DNA of 64,000 bases from contig CP019169.1 of the NCBI GenBank assembly GCA_001953215.1, positions 744,001 to 808,000 of the forward strand, given 5' to 3'. This DNA is from Betaproteobacteria bacterium GR16-43 (GTDB lineage: Bacteria > Pseudomonadota > Gammaproteobacteria > Burkholderiales > Usitatibacteraceae). Positions 14,726-24,054 of this stretch are shown here, piece after piece. The notes beneath the pieces are model-generated. The model did not search any database, was not told the DNA's origin, and saw only the letters and a program-made list of their open reading frames with translations. A program made the position numbers and the translations under genes. Numbering within the stretch: position 1 is the stretch's first letter; each line of letters begins with the position of its first letter.

Positions 14726-17700
14726 ATGCAACGCGATCCGAAACCCGTTGATCCCGCCCTCGCCGCGCGCATCGCGGCCCTCGCTCCCGATCTCGATCGG
14801 ATTGCGCTCGCCGCGTGCATCCTCGATCGCGACCTCGTCTATCGCTGGGTGAACGACACCTACCTCGCGTACTACGGGCAGCCGCGGGCAAACCTCGAGA
14901 ACAAGTGGCTCCCGGGCGTCTTTCCCAAGCAGCCGAAGGATGCGCGCCGTGAGCAGCTGCGCCGCGCTCTCGAGGGCGAGACCGTCGTTTTCGACCGCGA
15001 GGCGATGACCGGTCCCAACGTGGGCCGCTGGTCGCGCGCGCACTACATGCCGATCCACGACGGCCCCAGGGTCGTCGGCGTGCTGGTGATCGCCACCAAC
15101 ATCCAGCACCTGAAGGACGTCGAGCGCGATCTCGCGCAGAGGGAGCGGCAGCTCGCCCTCATCAACGAGAACGTCGGCGTGCCGATGTCCTACATCGACG
15201 CCGAGTGGCGCTTCCAGTACACCAACCAGCCCGGCCTCGACTGGAAGCCGGGCCGGACCCGCGAGAACGCCCAAGGCCAGAAGTTGGCCGACGTGTTCAC
15301 GCCGGAGACCTTCGCGGCGGTGCGCCCGCACATCGAGCGCGCCTTCCGCGGCGAGCGCGTGGTCTACGAGCGCGAGGGCAAGCAAACCGACGGCTCCCTG
15401 CGCTGGATTCGCGTGCACCTCGTGCCCGACGTCGGTCCCGACGGCACCGTGCGCGGCGTCTACACCATCGTGATCGACGTGGACGAGGACCATCGCCTGC
15501 GAGAGGCGCTGCTCGGCCAGGAATCGCGCCTGCGGTTCTTCGCGGAGAACATCCCGGGTCCCATCGCGTTCGTCGACGCGGATTTCCGCTACCGCTTCGT
15601 GAACAAGGTCTTCCTCACGCTGCGCGGCTTCCGCGTGGAAGACGTGATCGGCCGGCGCGTGGTCGAGATCATGGGCCCCGAGCTCTCGCGCGACTACTTC
15701 GAGCCGTACGTGGAGAGGCTGCGGCGCGGGGAAACGTGCGAGTACGAACGTCTCGTGGCGACCCCGAATGCCGATGCCCGCTGGCACCTCGTACGCCTGG
15801 TGCCGATTCTCACCGACGGCATCTTCGAGGGCTACTACATCGTCGGCACCGACGTGCACGAGCTGAAGGGCACGCAGGAGCGCCTGCGCTCGGCCCAGCA
15901 GGCCGTCGAGGAAAAGGAACGCCAGCTGCGCCAGGTGATCGACTCGATCCCGACGCCGATGGTCTATTGCGATGCGGACGGCTGCTACCGCTACGTGAAC
16001 CAGGCGTTCGTGGACTACATCGGCCGGCCGGCCTCGCAGATCATCGGCCGCACGGTACGCGAGCTGCTCGGCGAAGACCGCTGGAACATCTTCCAGCCGA
16101 GCCTCGAACGCGTGCGCGCGGGGGAATCGCTCCAGGTCGAGCGCCTGATCCCGTTCGCCGATGGCCGCAGCCGCTGGATGAACGTGCGCCTCACGCCGCG
16201 CCTGGATCCGGAGGGGCGCTACCTCGGCCACTACGCGACCACGAGCGACATCCACGAACAGAAGATGGTCGAGAACGACCTGCGCCGCGCGAACTCGATC
16301 CTCTCGGCGCACTTCGACAACACGCCGCTGGGCGTGCTCGAGCTCGATACCGAGATGCGCATCGTGCGCTGGTCGGGTCAAGCCGAACGCATCTTCGGCT
16401 GGTCGGCTTCCGAGGTGCTGGGCCGCAAGCTCGCGAGCTGGCGCTTCGTCTACGAAGAGGACATGGACCAGGTCTCCAAGGTCGTGCGCGACATGGTGGA
16501 CGGCCCGCAGCCGCACACGACCGTCGTGAACCGCAACTATCGCAAGGACGGCTCGGTGATCTGGGTGGAGTGGCACAACTCCGCGCTGAAGGACGATTCG
16601 GGCAACGTGATCTCGTTGCTGGCGCTGGCCCAGGACGTGTCGCTGCGCATGCAGGCCGAAGAGAAGCTGCTCTACATGGCCACGCACGACGGCCTCACGA
16701 ACCTGCCCAACCGCATGATCCTGAACGACCGGCTCGACTCCGCGCTGGCTCGCGCCCGCCGCTCGCGCACGAGTGCCGCCGTGATGTTCCTCGACCTCGA
16801 CCGCTTCAAGGACGTGAACGACACGCTCGGCCATCGGGTGGGGGACCAACTGCTAAAGGAGTTGGCGCGCCGCCTTCGCGCGGCGCTGCGGCAATCGGAC
16901 CTCATCGCGCGCATCTCCGGCGACGAATTCGTGATGGTCCTGGAGGACCTTCCCGACCAGGAGGCGCCAGAGCGCGTGGCCGCGAAGGTGCTCGACGAAG
17001 TGCGCCGTGCGTTCGTCTTCGATGGCCATGAAGTGCACGTGAGTGCCAGCCTCGGCCTCGCCCTCTTCCCCGGCGACGGCGAGGATCCCGACACGTTGAT
17101 CCGCAACGCCGACTCCGCGATGTACGCGGCCAAGGAACTCGGTCGCAACAATTTCCGCCTTTTCTCCTCGGAGCTCGCTGCACGGCGTACCCGGCGGCTG
17201 GAATCCGAAGCGGCGCTGCAGCGTGCGTTGAAGGCGAAGCAGCTCGTGCTGCACTACCAGCCGGTGATGGATATCGCGACGGGTGAGATCGGGCGGGCCG
17301 AAGCGCTGCTCCGCTGGAACGATCCCGTGCGCGGCCTCGTGATGCCGGCTGCGTTCTTCCCGCTGATGGAGGAAGGCCTCGGCCAGGACATCGGCAACTG
17401 GGTCCTCGAGCAGGCCTGCACGCAGGCGCGGGAGTGGCGCGACGCGGGCCTGGGCCCGATCGTGGCTTGCGTGAACATCGCGGCAACGCAGTTGAAGGAC
17501 GCCACGCTGCTGCCGTCGCTCAAGCGCATCCTCACGCGCACCGGGTGCGAACCCTCGTGGCTCGAGTTCGACGTGACCGAATCCACGCTCGTGCGCGACA
17601 TCGAAGCCGCGGCGGTCTTGCTGGGCAAGCTTCGCGCGATGGGCATTCGCATCGCGGTGGACGATTTCGGCACCGGGTCGTCCAGCCTCGCCCACTTGCG

Positions 17701-17998
17701 CCACCTGCCCGTGGACGTGCTGAAGATCGACAAGACCTTCATCGCCGACGTGGTCACCGGCCCCCTCGGCAAGCCCAAGGCGGGCAACGCCGGTGCGGCC
17801 ATCGTCAGCGCCATCGTCGGCCTCGCCGGCGGGCTCGGCCTGGAGGTGATCGCCGAGGGCGTGGAGAAGGCCTCGCAGCAGGCGTTCCTGAAGCGCATCG
17901 GCTGCGGCTTCGGCCAGGGCTACCACCTCTGCCCGCCGCTGCCCGTCGCCGACCTCGAGAAATTCCTCCGCGCCCGCAAGAAGCGCGGAAAGAAGTAG
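14726..17998 (+). CDS. Multi-PAS diguanylate cyclase/phosphodiesterase (GGDEF-EAL), 1090 aa
   Basis: Five PAS-type domains in tandem (about residues 20-640) precede a GGDEF domain and an EAL domain. The GGDEF signature is SGDEF (near residue 731), with an RxxD product-inhibition site (RQSD) five residues before it. The EAL domain keeps EALLRW, DDFGTGSSSL and the KIDKTFI end, so both activities are plausible. There are no membrane segments, so it senses cytoplasmic or redox/ligand signals through PAS. It stands alone, upstream of the convergent RstB-like kinase gene. Confidence 0.95.
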   Translation: MQRDPKPVDPALAARIAALAPDLDRIALAACILDRDLVYRWVNDTYLAYYGQPRANLENKWLPGVFPKQPKDARREQLRRALEGETVVFDREAMTGPNVGRWSRAHYMPIHDGPRVVGVLVIATNIQHLKDVERDLAQRERQLALINENVGVPMSYIDAEWRFQYTNQPGLDWKPGRTRENAQGQKLADVFTPETFAAVRPHIERAFRGERVVYEREGKQTDGSLRWIRVHLVPDVGPDGTVRGVYTIVIDVDEDHRLREALLGQESRLRFFAENIPGPIAFVDADFRYRFVNKVFLTLRGFRVEDVIGRRVVEIMGPELSRDYFEPYVERLRRGETCEYERLVATPNADARWHLVRLVPILTDGIFEGYYIVGTDVHELKGTQERLRSAQQAVEEKERQLRQVIDSIPTPMVYCDADGCYRYVNQAFVDYIGRPASQIIGRTVRELLGEDRWNIFQPSLERVRAGESLQVERLIPFADGRSRWMNVRLTPRLDPEGRYLGHYATTSDIHEQKMVENDLRRANSILSAHFDNTPLGVLELDTEMRIVRWSGQAERIFGWSASEVLGRKLASWRFVYEEDMDQVSKVVRDMVDGPQPHTTVVNRNYRKDGSVIWVEWHNSALKDDSGNVISLLALAQDVSLRMQAEEKLLYMATHDGLTNLPNRMILNDRLDSALARARRSRTSAAVMFLDLDRFKDVNDTLGHRVGDQLLKELARRLRAALRQSDLIARISGDEFVMVLEDLPDQEAPERVAAKVLDEVRRAFVFDGHEVHVSASLGLALFPGDGEDPDTLIRNADSAMYAAKELGRNNFRLFSSELAARRTRRLESEAALQRALKAKQLVLHYQPVMDIATGEIGRAEALLRWNDPVRGLVMPAAFFPLMEEGLGQDIGNWVLEQACTQAREWRDAGLGPIVACVNIAATQLKDATLLPSLKRILTRTGCEPSWLEFDVTESTLVRDIEAAAVLLGKLRAMGIRIAVDDFGTGSSSLAHLRHLPVDVLKIDKTFIADVVTGPLGKPKAGNAGAAIVSAIVGLAGGLGLEVIAEGVEKASQQAFLKRIGCGFGQGYHLCPPLPVADLEKFLRARKKRGKK

Positions 17999-18000
17999 CG

Positions 18001-18037
18001 GAGATGAATAAAGGGGTCAGACTCCTTTATTCATCTC
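18001..18037. repeat. GGGGTCAG-type palindromic element
   Basis: The element reads GAGATGAATAAAGG, GGTCAGACT, CCTTTATTCATCTC: two perfect arms around a short centre. It lies between two convergent genes and overlaps the stop codon of the sensor kinase gene. It could double as a bidirectional terminator. Confidence 0.85.
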
Positions 18038-19334
18038 ACCAGGAGATCGAGACGCGGGCTCCGCCGAGAGGGGAGTCGGTGATGCGAGCTTCGCCGCCAT
18101 GCCATTCGGCGACGGACCGCACGATGGCCAGGCCCAGCCCCACGCCGCCGGATTCACGGTCGCGGGCGCCCTCGAGGCGCGTGAAGGGTTCGAAGAGGCG
18201 TTCGCGATCGTTGGGCGGGATCCCGGGGCCGTCGTCGTCGACGTTGATGACCGTGCGCGGGCCGGCCGATTCCACGGTGAGCGCCACGCGCGTCTTCGCG
18301 TAGCGCGCGGCATTCCGGACCACGTTGATCAACGCCCGCGACAGGTACTTCGCGTCGCACGACAGGTTCTCGGGAAGGTTGCGCGGGGCTTCGATGGCCA
18401 CGTCGCGTCCCGAGGCGCGCATCTCGTCCTTCGCGCGGCGGATCACGTCGTCCATCAGCACCGTGGCGGCGATCGCCATCGGCTTGTACGGCGGCGCTTC
18501 GCGCAGGCTCGCGAGCAGCAGCAGCTCGTTGACCAGTTCCTCGAGCGCGAGCACGTCCTGCTCCATCGCGACGTAGCGGCGCTCGCGGTCCTCCGGGTTG
18601 GGGCTCGAGCGCGCGAGTTCCAAGTCGAACTTCAATTGCGCGAGCGGCGTCCTCAATTCGTGCGCCACGCTCTGCTCCAGGTCCGAATGCGAACGCACCA
18701 GCGCCTGCACGCGGTCGGCCATCACGTTGAACGCCGAAGCGATCGGTTGCAGCATCGAGCCCCTCTCCACTTGCGCACGCACGCCGAAATCCCCCTCTCC
18801 GACCCGCGAAGTCGCGGCCTTCAGTGCCTCCACGTCGCGCCAGAGCGGCTTCGCCCAGCGGTAGAGGATCGCGCACATCGCGAGCGTCACCAACGCGATG
18901 ATGATGGCGTAGTACCAGAGCACGTACTCGAACGCGCCGATCGATTCGATGCGCAGCACGCGATCGGACCCCTTCAACTTGCGCAGCGCCACCTGCCCGC
19001 CGCCCGGGCGGTCGCGCAATGCCACCGCCCCGTCGCGCAGCCGCTCCTTCTCCGCGGGCGACATGAACCAGTCGTTCATCGCCTGCGAGAGCGGGATGAT
19101 CGAGTGTTCGATGCGGAAGGTTTCCTCGACGAGCTTCAGCCGCCCCTCGGAATCGGGCACGCGCGTGTCGTTGAGGATGCGCTCGGCGCGCTCGAGCGAA
19201 CCGGCCCACCGCGCCCGCGACTGCTCGATGTGCATCTGGTCCATCACCTGGTCGGTGACGTACATGAAGAGCACGAATGCCGCCGTCGCCGGCAGCATGA
19301 GGAAGAGATAGAGCCGGAAGAAGAGGCGAAGCAT
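18036..19334 (-). CDS. Sensor histidine kinase (RstB-like), 432 aa
   Basis: The layout is TM1 (about 7-26), a periplasmic sensor (27-137), TM2 (138-158), HAMP, the H-box VAHELRTPLAQL with His225, and an ATPase domain with N, DDDGPG and GGVGLGLAI boxes. The order and length match RstB and related envelope-sensing kinases. Its partner OmpR-type regulator gene is just upstream (19433-20176), separated only by a palindromic element. Its signal is unknown; Mg or acid stress for RstB is known only in enterobacteria. Confidence 0.92.
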   Translation of the reverse strand: MLRLFFRLYLFLMLPATAAFVLFMYVTDQVMDQMHIEQSRARWAGSLERAERILNDTRVPDSEGRLKLVEETFRIEHSIIPLSQAMNDWFMSPAEKERLRDGAVALRDRPGGGQVALRKLKGSDRVLRIESIGAFEYVLWYYAIIIALVTLAMCAILYRWAKPLWRDVEALKAATSRVGEGDFGVRAQVERGSMLQPIASAFNVMADRVQALVRSHSDLEQSVAHELRTPLAQLKFDLELARSSPNPEDRERRYVAMEQDVLALEELVNELLLLASLREAPPYKPMAIAATVLMDDVIRRAKDEMRASGRDVAIEAPRNLPENLSCDAKYLSRALINVVRNAARYAKTRVALTVESAGPRTVINVDDDGPGIPPNDRERLFEPFTRLEGARDRESGGVGLGLAIVRSVAEWHGGEARITDSPLGGARVSISW

Positions 19335-19342
19335 GGTGGGGA

Positions 19343-19431
19343 AATAATTGGGGTCAGACTCCCATTAAGTTAATTCTGATGCGGCATCCCACATCGGAAA
19401 TCAACTTAATGGGAGTCTGACCCCAATTATT
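19343..19431. repeat. GGGGTCAG-type palindromic element, 89 bp
   Basis: The outer arms are AATAATTGGGGTCAGACTCC and its complement, followed inward by CATTAAGTTAA and a small loop. It separates the regulator and kinase genes of one two-component operon, so it is transcribed and may fold into a long hairpin that tunes kinase expression. Confidence 0.9.
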
Positions 19432-19432
19432 G

Positions 19433-20176
19433 TCAGCCTTCTCCGGTGAAGAGGTAGCCCCGCAACCGAACCGTCTTGATCATCGACTCCGCGCCACCCG
19501 CATCGGCGAGCTTGCGGCGCAGCCGGCAGATGCGCGCATCGATCGAGCGGTCGAGGCCGTCGTAGTCGATGCCGCGCACGACCCGCAGGATCTCGTCGCG
19601 GGTCACGACCGTGCCCTGGCGCGTCGCGAGCAGCCACAGGATGTCGAAGTCCCCCGTGGTGAGGTCCACTTCGCGGGTGTCGATTTCCGCGGTGCGCTTC
19701 GAGCCGTCGATCGAAAGGCGGCCGAGGTTCAGCCTCGCGTCGCGCGATTCGGGCGGGGCGGTGCGCGCACGGCGCAGGATCGCCTCGATGCGCGCGAGCA
19801 GCACGCGCGGCTCGACCGGCTTCACGACGTAGTCGTCGGCGCCCATCTCCAGGCCCAGGACCTGGTCGATGTCCTCGCCCTTCGCGGTGAGGATGAGGAT
19901 CGGCGTGCGATCGGCGCGGCGGATCTCGCGGCAGACCGTGAGGCCATCCTTGCCCGGCAGCATGAGGTCGAGCACGACGATGTCGGGCCGCAGGCGCTCG
20001 AGCCGCTCGGAGACCGACATGCCGTCGGCTTCGATGAAGACTTCGAGGTTGTGGTTTTCGAGGTATTCGCGGATCGACGCGGCGAGGCGCGCGTTGTCCT
20101 CGACGAGTAGCACGCGCGCGCGGCGCAGTTGCGGCGCGGCTCCGGTGGTACGTGAGACGGATTCCACCTGCATCAT
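19433..20176 (-). CDS. OmpR-family response regulator (RstA-like), 247 aa
   Basis: The receiver domain (about residues 20-135) has phospho-acceptor Asp70 (IVVLDLMLPGKDG), conserved Lys (VVKPVEP) and Thr (ILTAKG). The C-terminal winged helix (about 145-245) has the typical LTTGDFDILWLLATRQG and a YDGLDRSIDARICRLRRKL recognition region, as in RstA. It is first in the operon with the histidine kinase gene. The N-terminal 18 residues are an unusual extension; MMQVESVSRT may not be the true start. Confidence 0.93.
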   Translation of the reverse strand: MMQVESVSRTTGAAPQLRRARVLLVEDNARLAASIREYLENHNLEVFIEADGMSVSERLERLRPDIVVLDLMLPGKDGLTVCREIRRADRTPILILTAKGEDIDQVLGLEMGADDYVVKPVEPRVLLARIEAILRRARTAPPESRDARLNLGRLSIDGSKRTAEIDTREVDLTTGDFDILWLLATRQGTVVTRDEILRVVRGIDYDGLDRSIDARICRLRRKLADAGGAESMIKTVRLRGYLFTGEG

Positions 20177-20283
20177 CGGCTCCCCTCGGGAGAAGTTACC
20201 CGAAGGATACTCTACGCGGCGCAGCCGCCTTGGCCGTGACCCTTCCTCACGTCGCGTTGCAGATTGTTACCGTGCCGGACCCC

Positions 20284-20538
20284 TCAAACCCAGATGATCT
20301 TGGGCGTCTTGGGGGCCATCAGGGACGATTTCTGGATCGAATCCTCGGCCGCGGGAGCCGGGGCGGTCCGGGTCCGCGGGGCGAGCGTCGGTGCCATGTC
20401 CGTTTGGGTGATCGTGTCCATCGGGGCTACCGGCTTGTTGTCGATCGGGTAGCCGTCCTGGCCGATGCGGTCCCCGCAGGCGGTGAGCGCCACGCAGGCG
20501 AGGAATGCAACGGGAATCACGCGGTCGAAGAAGGTCAT
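20284..20538 (-). CDS. Small lipoprotein, 84 aa
   Basis: A lipoprotein signal peptide is clear (residues 1-22, lipobox LTAC before GDRIG). The mature part is proline-, alanine- and threonine-rich and disordered, ending KTPKIIWV. Function unknown. The neighbouring AI-2E-type permease gene is divergent and its start is 163 bases away. Confidence 0.75.
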   Translation of the reverse strand: MTFFDRVIPVAFLACVALTACGDRIGQDGYPIDNKPVAPMDTITQTDMAPTLAPRTRTAPAPAAEDSIQKSSLMAPKTPKIIWV

Positions 20539-20701
20539 GGCTTGTCTCCCTGCAATTTGTTTTGGGAACCTGCAGCCATGGTGGCGGTCGAGTGAAGACG
20601 CGGCCATCGGAAGTCGCCACGGCGGCGCGTAGGATTGCGCCGACAAAGGCTCGGGCTGGACGCCGATGGGTAAATATTGCGCGTCGGCGTCCAATGTCCA
20701 C

Positions 20702-21913
20702 ATGCCGAAAACGCCCGCAGCCACGCCCGCCGAAGTCACGCGACCCGTCACGCCCGAGGTCCCGCCCGAGCCCGCTTCGCCGGTTCCGTTTACGCTCGTC
20801 ATCGCGGTCTGGATGATCGTGGCGCTGGGCACCGTGGCCTTTCTCTGGGCGGCGCGGGCCTTCTTCATTCCCTTGCTGCTGGGAATCACCCTCGCGTATG
20901 TGCTGCGCCCGGCGGTGGACGTGCTCGTCTCCGTGAAGATCCCGCGAGGCCTGGCCGCCATGGTCGCCGTGCTCACCGTGGTCGGCACGATCGCCCTGGG
21001 CATCTATTCGCTTTCCGACGACGCGGCGAAGCTGCTGGAAACGCTCCCCCGCGCGGCACGGGAAGTCCGCGTGGCGATGCAGGACACGCGTGTGGCGAAG
21101 CCCGCCGCATTGAACCAGGTACGCGAGGCCGCCCGGGAGCTGGACCGTGCCGCGGCCGCCGCTTCCGGAAGCGTCGTGCCTCAAGCGCCCGCGGCCACGT
21201 CGTCGCTCGGCACGCGCCTGCAGGAGTACCTCGTGGCCCAGGGCATGGCGGTGGTGTTCCTCGCCGGCCAGGCGCTGTTTGTCTTCCTCCTCACGTGGTT
21301 CGTGCTGAGCGAGGGCGACACCTTTAAACGCAAGCTCCTCACGATGGTCGGCACGTCGCTCGCCCGCAAGAAGATCACCGTGCGCATCCTCGACGACATC
21401 GATTCGCAGGTGCAGCGCCAGATGGGCACGATGGTGGCCGCGAACCTGTTGATCGGCGTCTGCACCGGCATCTCCTTCTACCTGCTGGGCGTGGAGCAAC
21501 CCTTGTTGTGGGGCGTGCTCTCCGGAACGCTGCACTTCATCCCCTACGTGGGCCAGGCGATCGTCACGGGCCTGAGCAGCGCCGCGGCGTACCTGCAGTT
21601 CGGCTCGGCGGGTTTCGCATTCGCGGTGGGCGGCGTCACGCTCGGGATTTCGTTCGCCATCGGCGTCGTGCTGATGACCTTCCTGCAGAGCCGTGTGTCG
21701 CGCGTGAACGCCACCGTGCTCTTCGTGGCCATCCTCTTCTTCGGTTGGCTCTGGGGCGCCTGGGGCCTGGTGCTCGCCGCGCCGATCGTCGCGATGGTGA
21801 AGAGCGTTTGCGACAACGTGGAAGCTTTTGCATTCGCGCGGGAATTTCTTTCCGGCGAGCGCCCGGCCGCGCGCGTGCCCGCCCCCGCTCCCGCACCCGA
21901 TTCGACTCCGTAG
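20702..21913 (+). CDS. AI-2E family transporter (PerM/TqsA-type permease), 403 aa
   Basis: The domain of this large permease family is recognisable: a Pro-rich cytoplasmic N-terminus, two N-terminal TM segments near residues 33-60 (IPLLLGITLAYVLRPAVD), a soluble loop, and a C-terminal TM bundle with FIPYVGQAI and FLQSRVSRVNATV. Members export small molecules, and autoinducer-2 export is shown only for some. The ATG at 20702 removes an unlikely N-terminal extension from 20666. Confidence 0.9.
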   Translation: MPKTPAATPAEVTRPVTPEVPPEPASPVPFTLVIAVWMIVALGTVAFLWAARAFFIPLLLGITLAYVLRPAVDVLVSVKIPRGLAAMVAVLTVVGTIALGIYSLSDDAAKLLETLPRAAREVRVAMQDTRVAKPAALNQVREAARELDRAAAAASGSVVPQAPAATSSLGTRLQEYLVAQGMAVVFLAGQALFVFLLTWFVLSEGDTFKRKLLTMVGTSLARKKITVRILDDIDSQVQRQMGTMVAANLLIGVCTGISFYLLGVEQPLLWGVLSGTLHFIPYVGQAIVTGLSSAAAYLQFGSAGFAFAVGGVTLGISFAIGVVLMTFLQSRVSRVNATVLFVAILFFGWLWGAWGLVLAAPIVAMVKSVCDNVEAFAFAREFLSGERPAARVPAPAPAPDSTP

Positions 21914-22077
21914 GACCCCGGCTACAGGCGATTGGGATGGGGCCTACGAGGCGCCGTCCGCGCGCCTACATTCCGCGCCCGGCCCCTCCCTCAAGATTTG
22001 CAGGCATCGCGTGAATCGCTCTTCGCGGTTCGCGCGCATCACGATTCTCTTCAACGCAACAACCTAGGAGCTTAGCC

Positions 22078-22296
22078 ATGAACTGGGATCGCATCGAAGG
22101 CAACTGGAAGCAGCTGAAGGGCAAGGTCACGGAGCAGTGGGGCAAGATCACCGACGACGACTTCGACGTCATCGCGGGCAAACGCGACCAGCTCGCCGGC
22201 AAGATCCAGGAAACCTACGGCATCGGCAAGGACGAGGCGGAGAAGCAGGTTTCCGACTTCGAGGCCCGTGCCCGCCGCGAAAACTGGCTGCAGTAA
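22078..22296 (+). CDS. CsbD family stress-response protein, 72 aa
   Basis: A hallmark CsbD protein: MNWDRIEGNWKQLKGKVTEQ and the lysine- and aspartate-rich helices. Family members are small abundant soluble proteins induced by general or envelope stress, with no known enzymatic activity. The ribosome binding site is AGGAG. It opens a cluster of small stress and envelope genes. Confidence 0.93.
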   Translation: MNWDRIEGNWKQLKGKVTEQWGKITDDDFDVIAGKRDQLAGKIQETYGIGKDEAEKQVSDFEARARRENWLQ

Positions 22297-22321
22297 CCCA
22301 ATCACTTAAAGGACATCACAC

Positions 22322-22918
22322 ATGAGAACGAAACTGATCGTCGCGGCCCTTGCAGCTACCTTTGCCTGTGGCTCCGCGCTTGCCATGACGGAAACCGAGT
22401 ACAAGGCCCAGAAATCCAAGATCGAAGCCGACTACAAGGTGATGAAGGAACGCTGCAAGGGGATGACCGGCAACACCAAGGACATCTGCCAGGCCGAAGT
22501 GAAGGGTGAGCACGAGATCGCCGAGAAGGAACTCACGGCGAACTACAAGCCCAGCGACAAGCACCAGTACGACCTGCGGATCGCCAAAGCCGACGCCAGC
22601 TACAACGTGGCCAAGGAAAAGTGCGACGACCTGAAGGGCAACGACAAGGACGTGTGCGTGAAGGAAGCCAAGGCTGTCCACACCGCCGCCAAGGCCAACG
22701 CCAAGGTCTCGAAGACGGTCGCCACGCAATCGACGAACCCGTCGACGACGATCACCGGCGAGAACAAGTCGGTCGAGAAGATCGCCGACGCCAAGCGTGA
22801 CGCCAACAACGACAAGAAGGAAGCCGTGTACAAGGTCGCGAAAGAGAAGTGCGACGCCCTGTCCGGCCAGGCCAAGGATGACTGCATCGCCAAGGCGAAG
22901 CTGACCTACGGGATGTAA
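22322..22918 (+). CDS. Periplasmic hypothetical protein with Cys-containing repeats, 198 aa
   Basis: The signal peptide is clear (residues 1-21, SALA cleavage). The mature protein has three repeats of a helical unit resembling Y.VAKEKCD.L.G..KD.C at about residues 35, 93 and 172. Each has a pair of cysteines that may form a disulfide. A low-complexity Ser/Thr/Lys linker lies near residues 130-150. It is 25 bases after the CsbD gene and followed by a strong terminator. Function unknown; a stress-induced periplasmic scaffold is plausible. Confidence 0.8.
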   Translation: MRTKLIVAALAATFACGSALAMTETEYKAQKSKIEADYKVMKERCKGMTGNTKDICQAEVKGEHEIAEKELTANYKPSDKHQYDLRIAKADASYNVAKEKCDDLKGNDKDVCVKEAKAVHTAAKANAKVSKTVATQSTNPSTTITGENKSVEKIADAKRDANNDKKEAVYKVAKEKCDALSGQAKDDCIAKAKLTYGM

Positions 22919-22977
22919 TCGTCCTGGCGTCACCGTGCTGCGGTGACGTCACCCCCGAGCGGTTTTGTCGGGGGCCC

Positions 22978-23012
22978 AAAAAAAGCCCGCCCCGAAAAGG
23001 GCGGGCTTTTTT
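22978..23012 (+). terminator. Rho-independent terminator
   Basis: A GC-rich stem (AGCCCGCCC, GGGCGGGCT) with a short loop and A/T tracts on both sides is suited to stop transcription from both directions. It lies between the 22322-22918 gene and the convergent BON gene. Confidence 0.9.
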
Positions 23013-23017
23013 GCTTC

Positions 23018-23036
23018 TTAGGGGTCAGACCCCTAA
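23018..23036. repeat. Minimal GGGGTCAG-type palindrome
   Basis: TTAGGGGTCAGACCCCTAA is a perfect short version of the dispersed element, with no inner arms. Confidence 0.75.
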
Positions 23037-23044
23037 CGATTCGC

Positions 23045-23437
23045 TCAACCGCCCGTCGTGGTGAGGTTGTTGTTCACCGCCGTGACGCCGCTCGTCGCGA
23101 TGGCGAGATTCTCGGCGCGCTTGGCAGCCGCGGCGTTGGGCGCGGTGCCGTTCATCGTGACGATGCTGCCCGTCGTGTCGACGTCGATGCGCAGCGCGGA
23201 GAGTTCCGGATCCTTCACGAGAGCGGCCTTCACGGACGCGGTGATCGCGGCCTCTTCGGCGGTCTTCTCGATCTTGGCGACGACTTCGCCGGTCTTGCGC
23301 GCGGCGGTGTCGGCGGCGGCTTCGGTCTTCGCGACGGCGCGATCGGCTTTCGCGTTCATTTCCTGGCGGTCGCACGCGGCGAGGACCAATGCGCCGAGTG
23401 CGATCGCGACTGCGGCGACGATGGGTTTCGTGTTCAT
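23045..23437 (-). CDS. BON-domain lipoprotein, 130 aa
   Basis: The lipoprotein signal is at residues 1-20 (LVLAAC before DRQEM). An Ala-rich helical linker precedes a single BON domain (about residues 62-130, including ITASVKAALVKDPELSALRI and GVTAVNNNLTT). BON proteins such as OsmY are thought to bind membranes or phospholipid surfaces under stress. It is divergent from a second BON gene (23710-24027). Confidence 0.9.
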   Translation of the reverse strand: MNTKPIVAAVAIALGALVLAACDRQEMNAKADRAVAKTEAAADTAARKTGEVVAKIEKTAEEAAITASVKAALVKDPELSALRIDVDTTGSIVTMNGTAPNAAAAKRAENLAIATSGVTAVNNNLTTTGG

Positions 23438-23709
23438 GGTGGCTCCTGATGGTTGACGGAAGTTGCAAGTGACGCAAGCTTCATTGGATCGGATCGGCAT
23501 CGGGAGCGCCGTCGGAGGCGAGCGCAATCGCGTGTCGGAATCGGCTGTGGACGATCGCGGATCGCAAGTAGGCGCCGTCCGACGCGGGAATCGACGTGCG
23601 CCGACATTGCAATCGAGGCGCGCGACCTACTCTGTGCCTTGTGTGGTGCAGCCAATGGCCGCCCGCCATTCCAGTCCACGCCCTTCCCATTCACCCAAAG
23701 GAGAACGCC

Positions 23710-24027
23710 ATGAACGTCCGAAAACTTTCCAGCTTCGCTGCCGCCGCTTTCGTCGGCCTCACGCTCGCCGCTTGCGCGGGCACCGCCACCACGAAGAGCA
23801 CCGGTGACGTGGTCGATGACGCGTGGATCGCGACGAAGGTCAAGTCCAAGCTGATCGACGACCCGCTCACGAAGGCCCGCGACATCCAGGTCGAGACCTT
23901 CAAGGGCACCGTGCAGCTCGCCGGCTTCGCCGACAGCCAGGCCGAAATCGACCGCGCCGTCTCGCTCGCGCAGAACACGCAGGGCGTCACGTCGGTCCGC
24001 AACAACATCACCCTGAAGACGCGCTAA
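23710..24027 (+). CDS. BON-domain lipoprotein, 105 aa
   Basis: It has a lipobox at LTLAAC, then a BON domain from about residue 36 (DDAWIATKVKSKLIDDPLTK) to the end (GVTSVRNNITLKTR). The start at 23710 is preceded by AAGGAG. It heads a run of same-direction small genes (DUF883, YqjE, YqjK) typical of an envelope-stress operon in proteobacteria. Confidence 0.9.
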   Translation: MNVRKLSSFAAAAFVGLTLAACAGTATTKSTGDVVDDAWIATKVKSKLIDDPLTKARDIQVETFKGTVQLAGFADSQAEIDRAVSLAQNTQGVTSVRNNITLKTR

Positions 24028-24054
24028 GCCATTCGCAACCCAAGGAGCCGAACC

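Noticed and set aside
14696-16849. A 717-codon minus-strand reading frame opposite the multi-PAS protein gene
   Set aside because: It mirrors the codon bias of the coding strand in a G+C-rich gene. The translation is His/Arg/Val-rich with no domain, while the plus strand has clear PAS, GGDEF and EAL motifs.
16915-16935. The GGDEF domain as an inactive sensor because it reads SGDEF
   Set aside because: SGDEF is found in active cyclases and the RxxD site and following residues are intact, so activity was not ruled out.
20267-21535. A 422-codon minus-strand frame opposite the AI-2E permease
   Set aside because: No signal or family match. The plus strand encodes a complete membrane permease.
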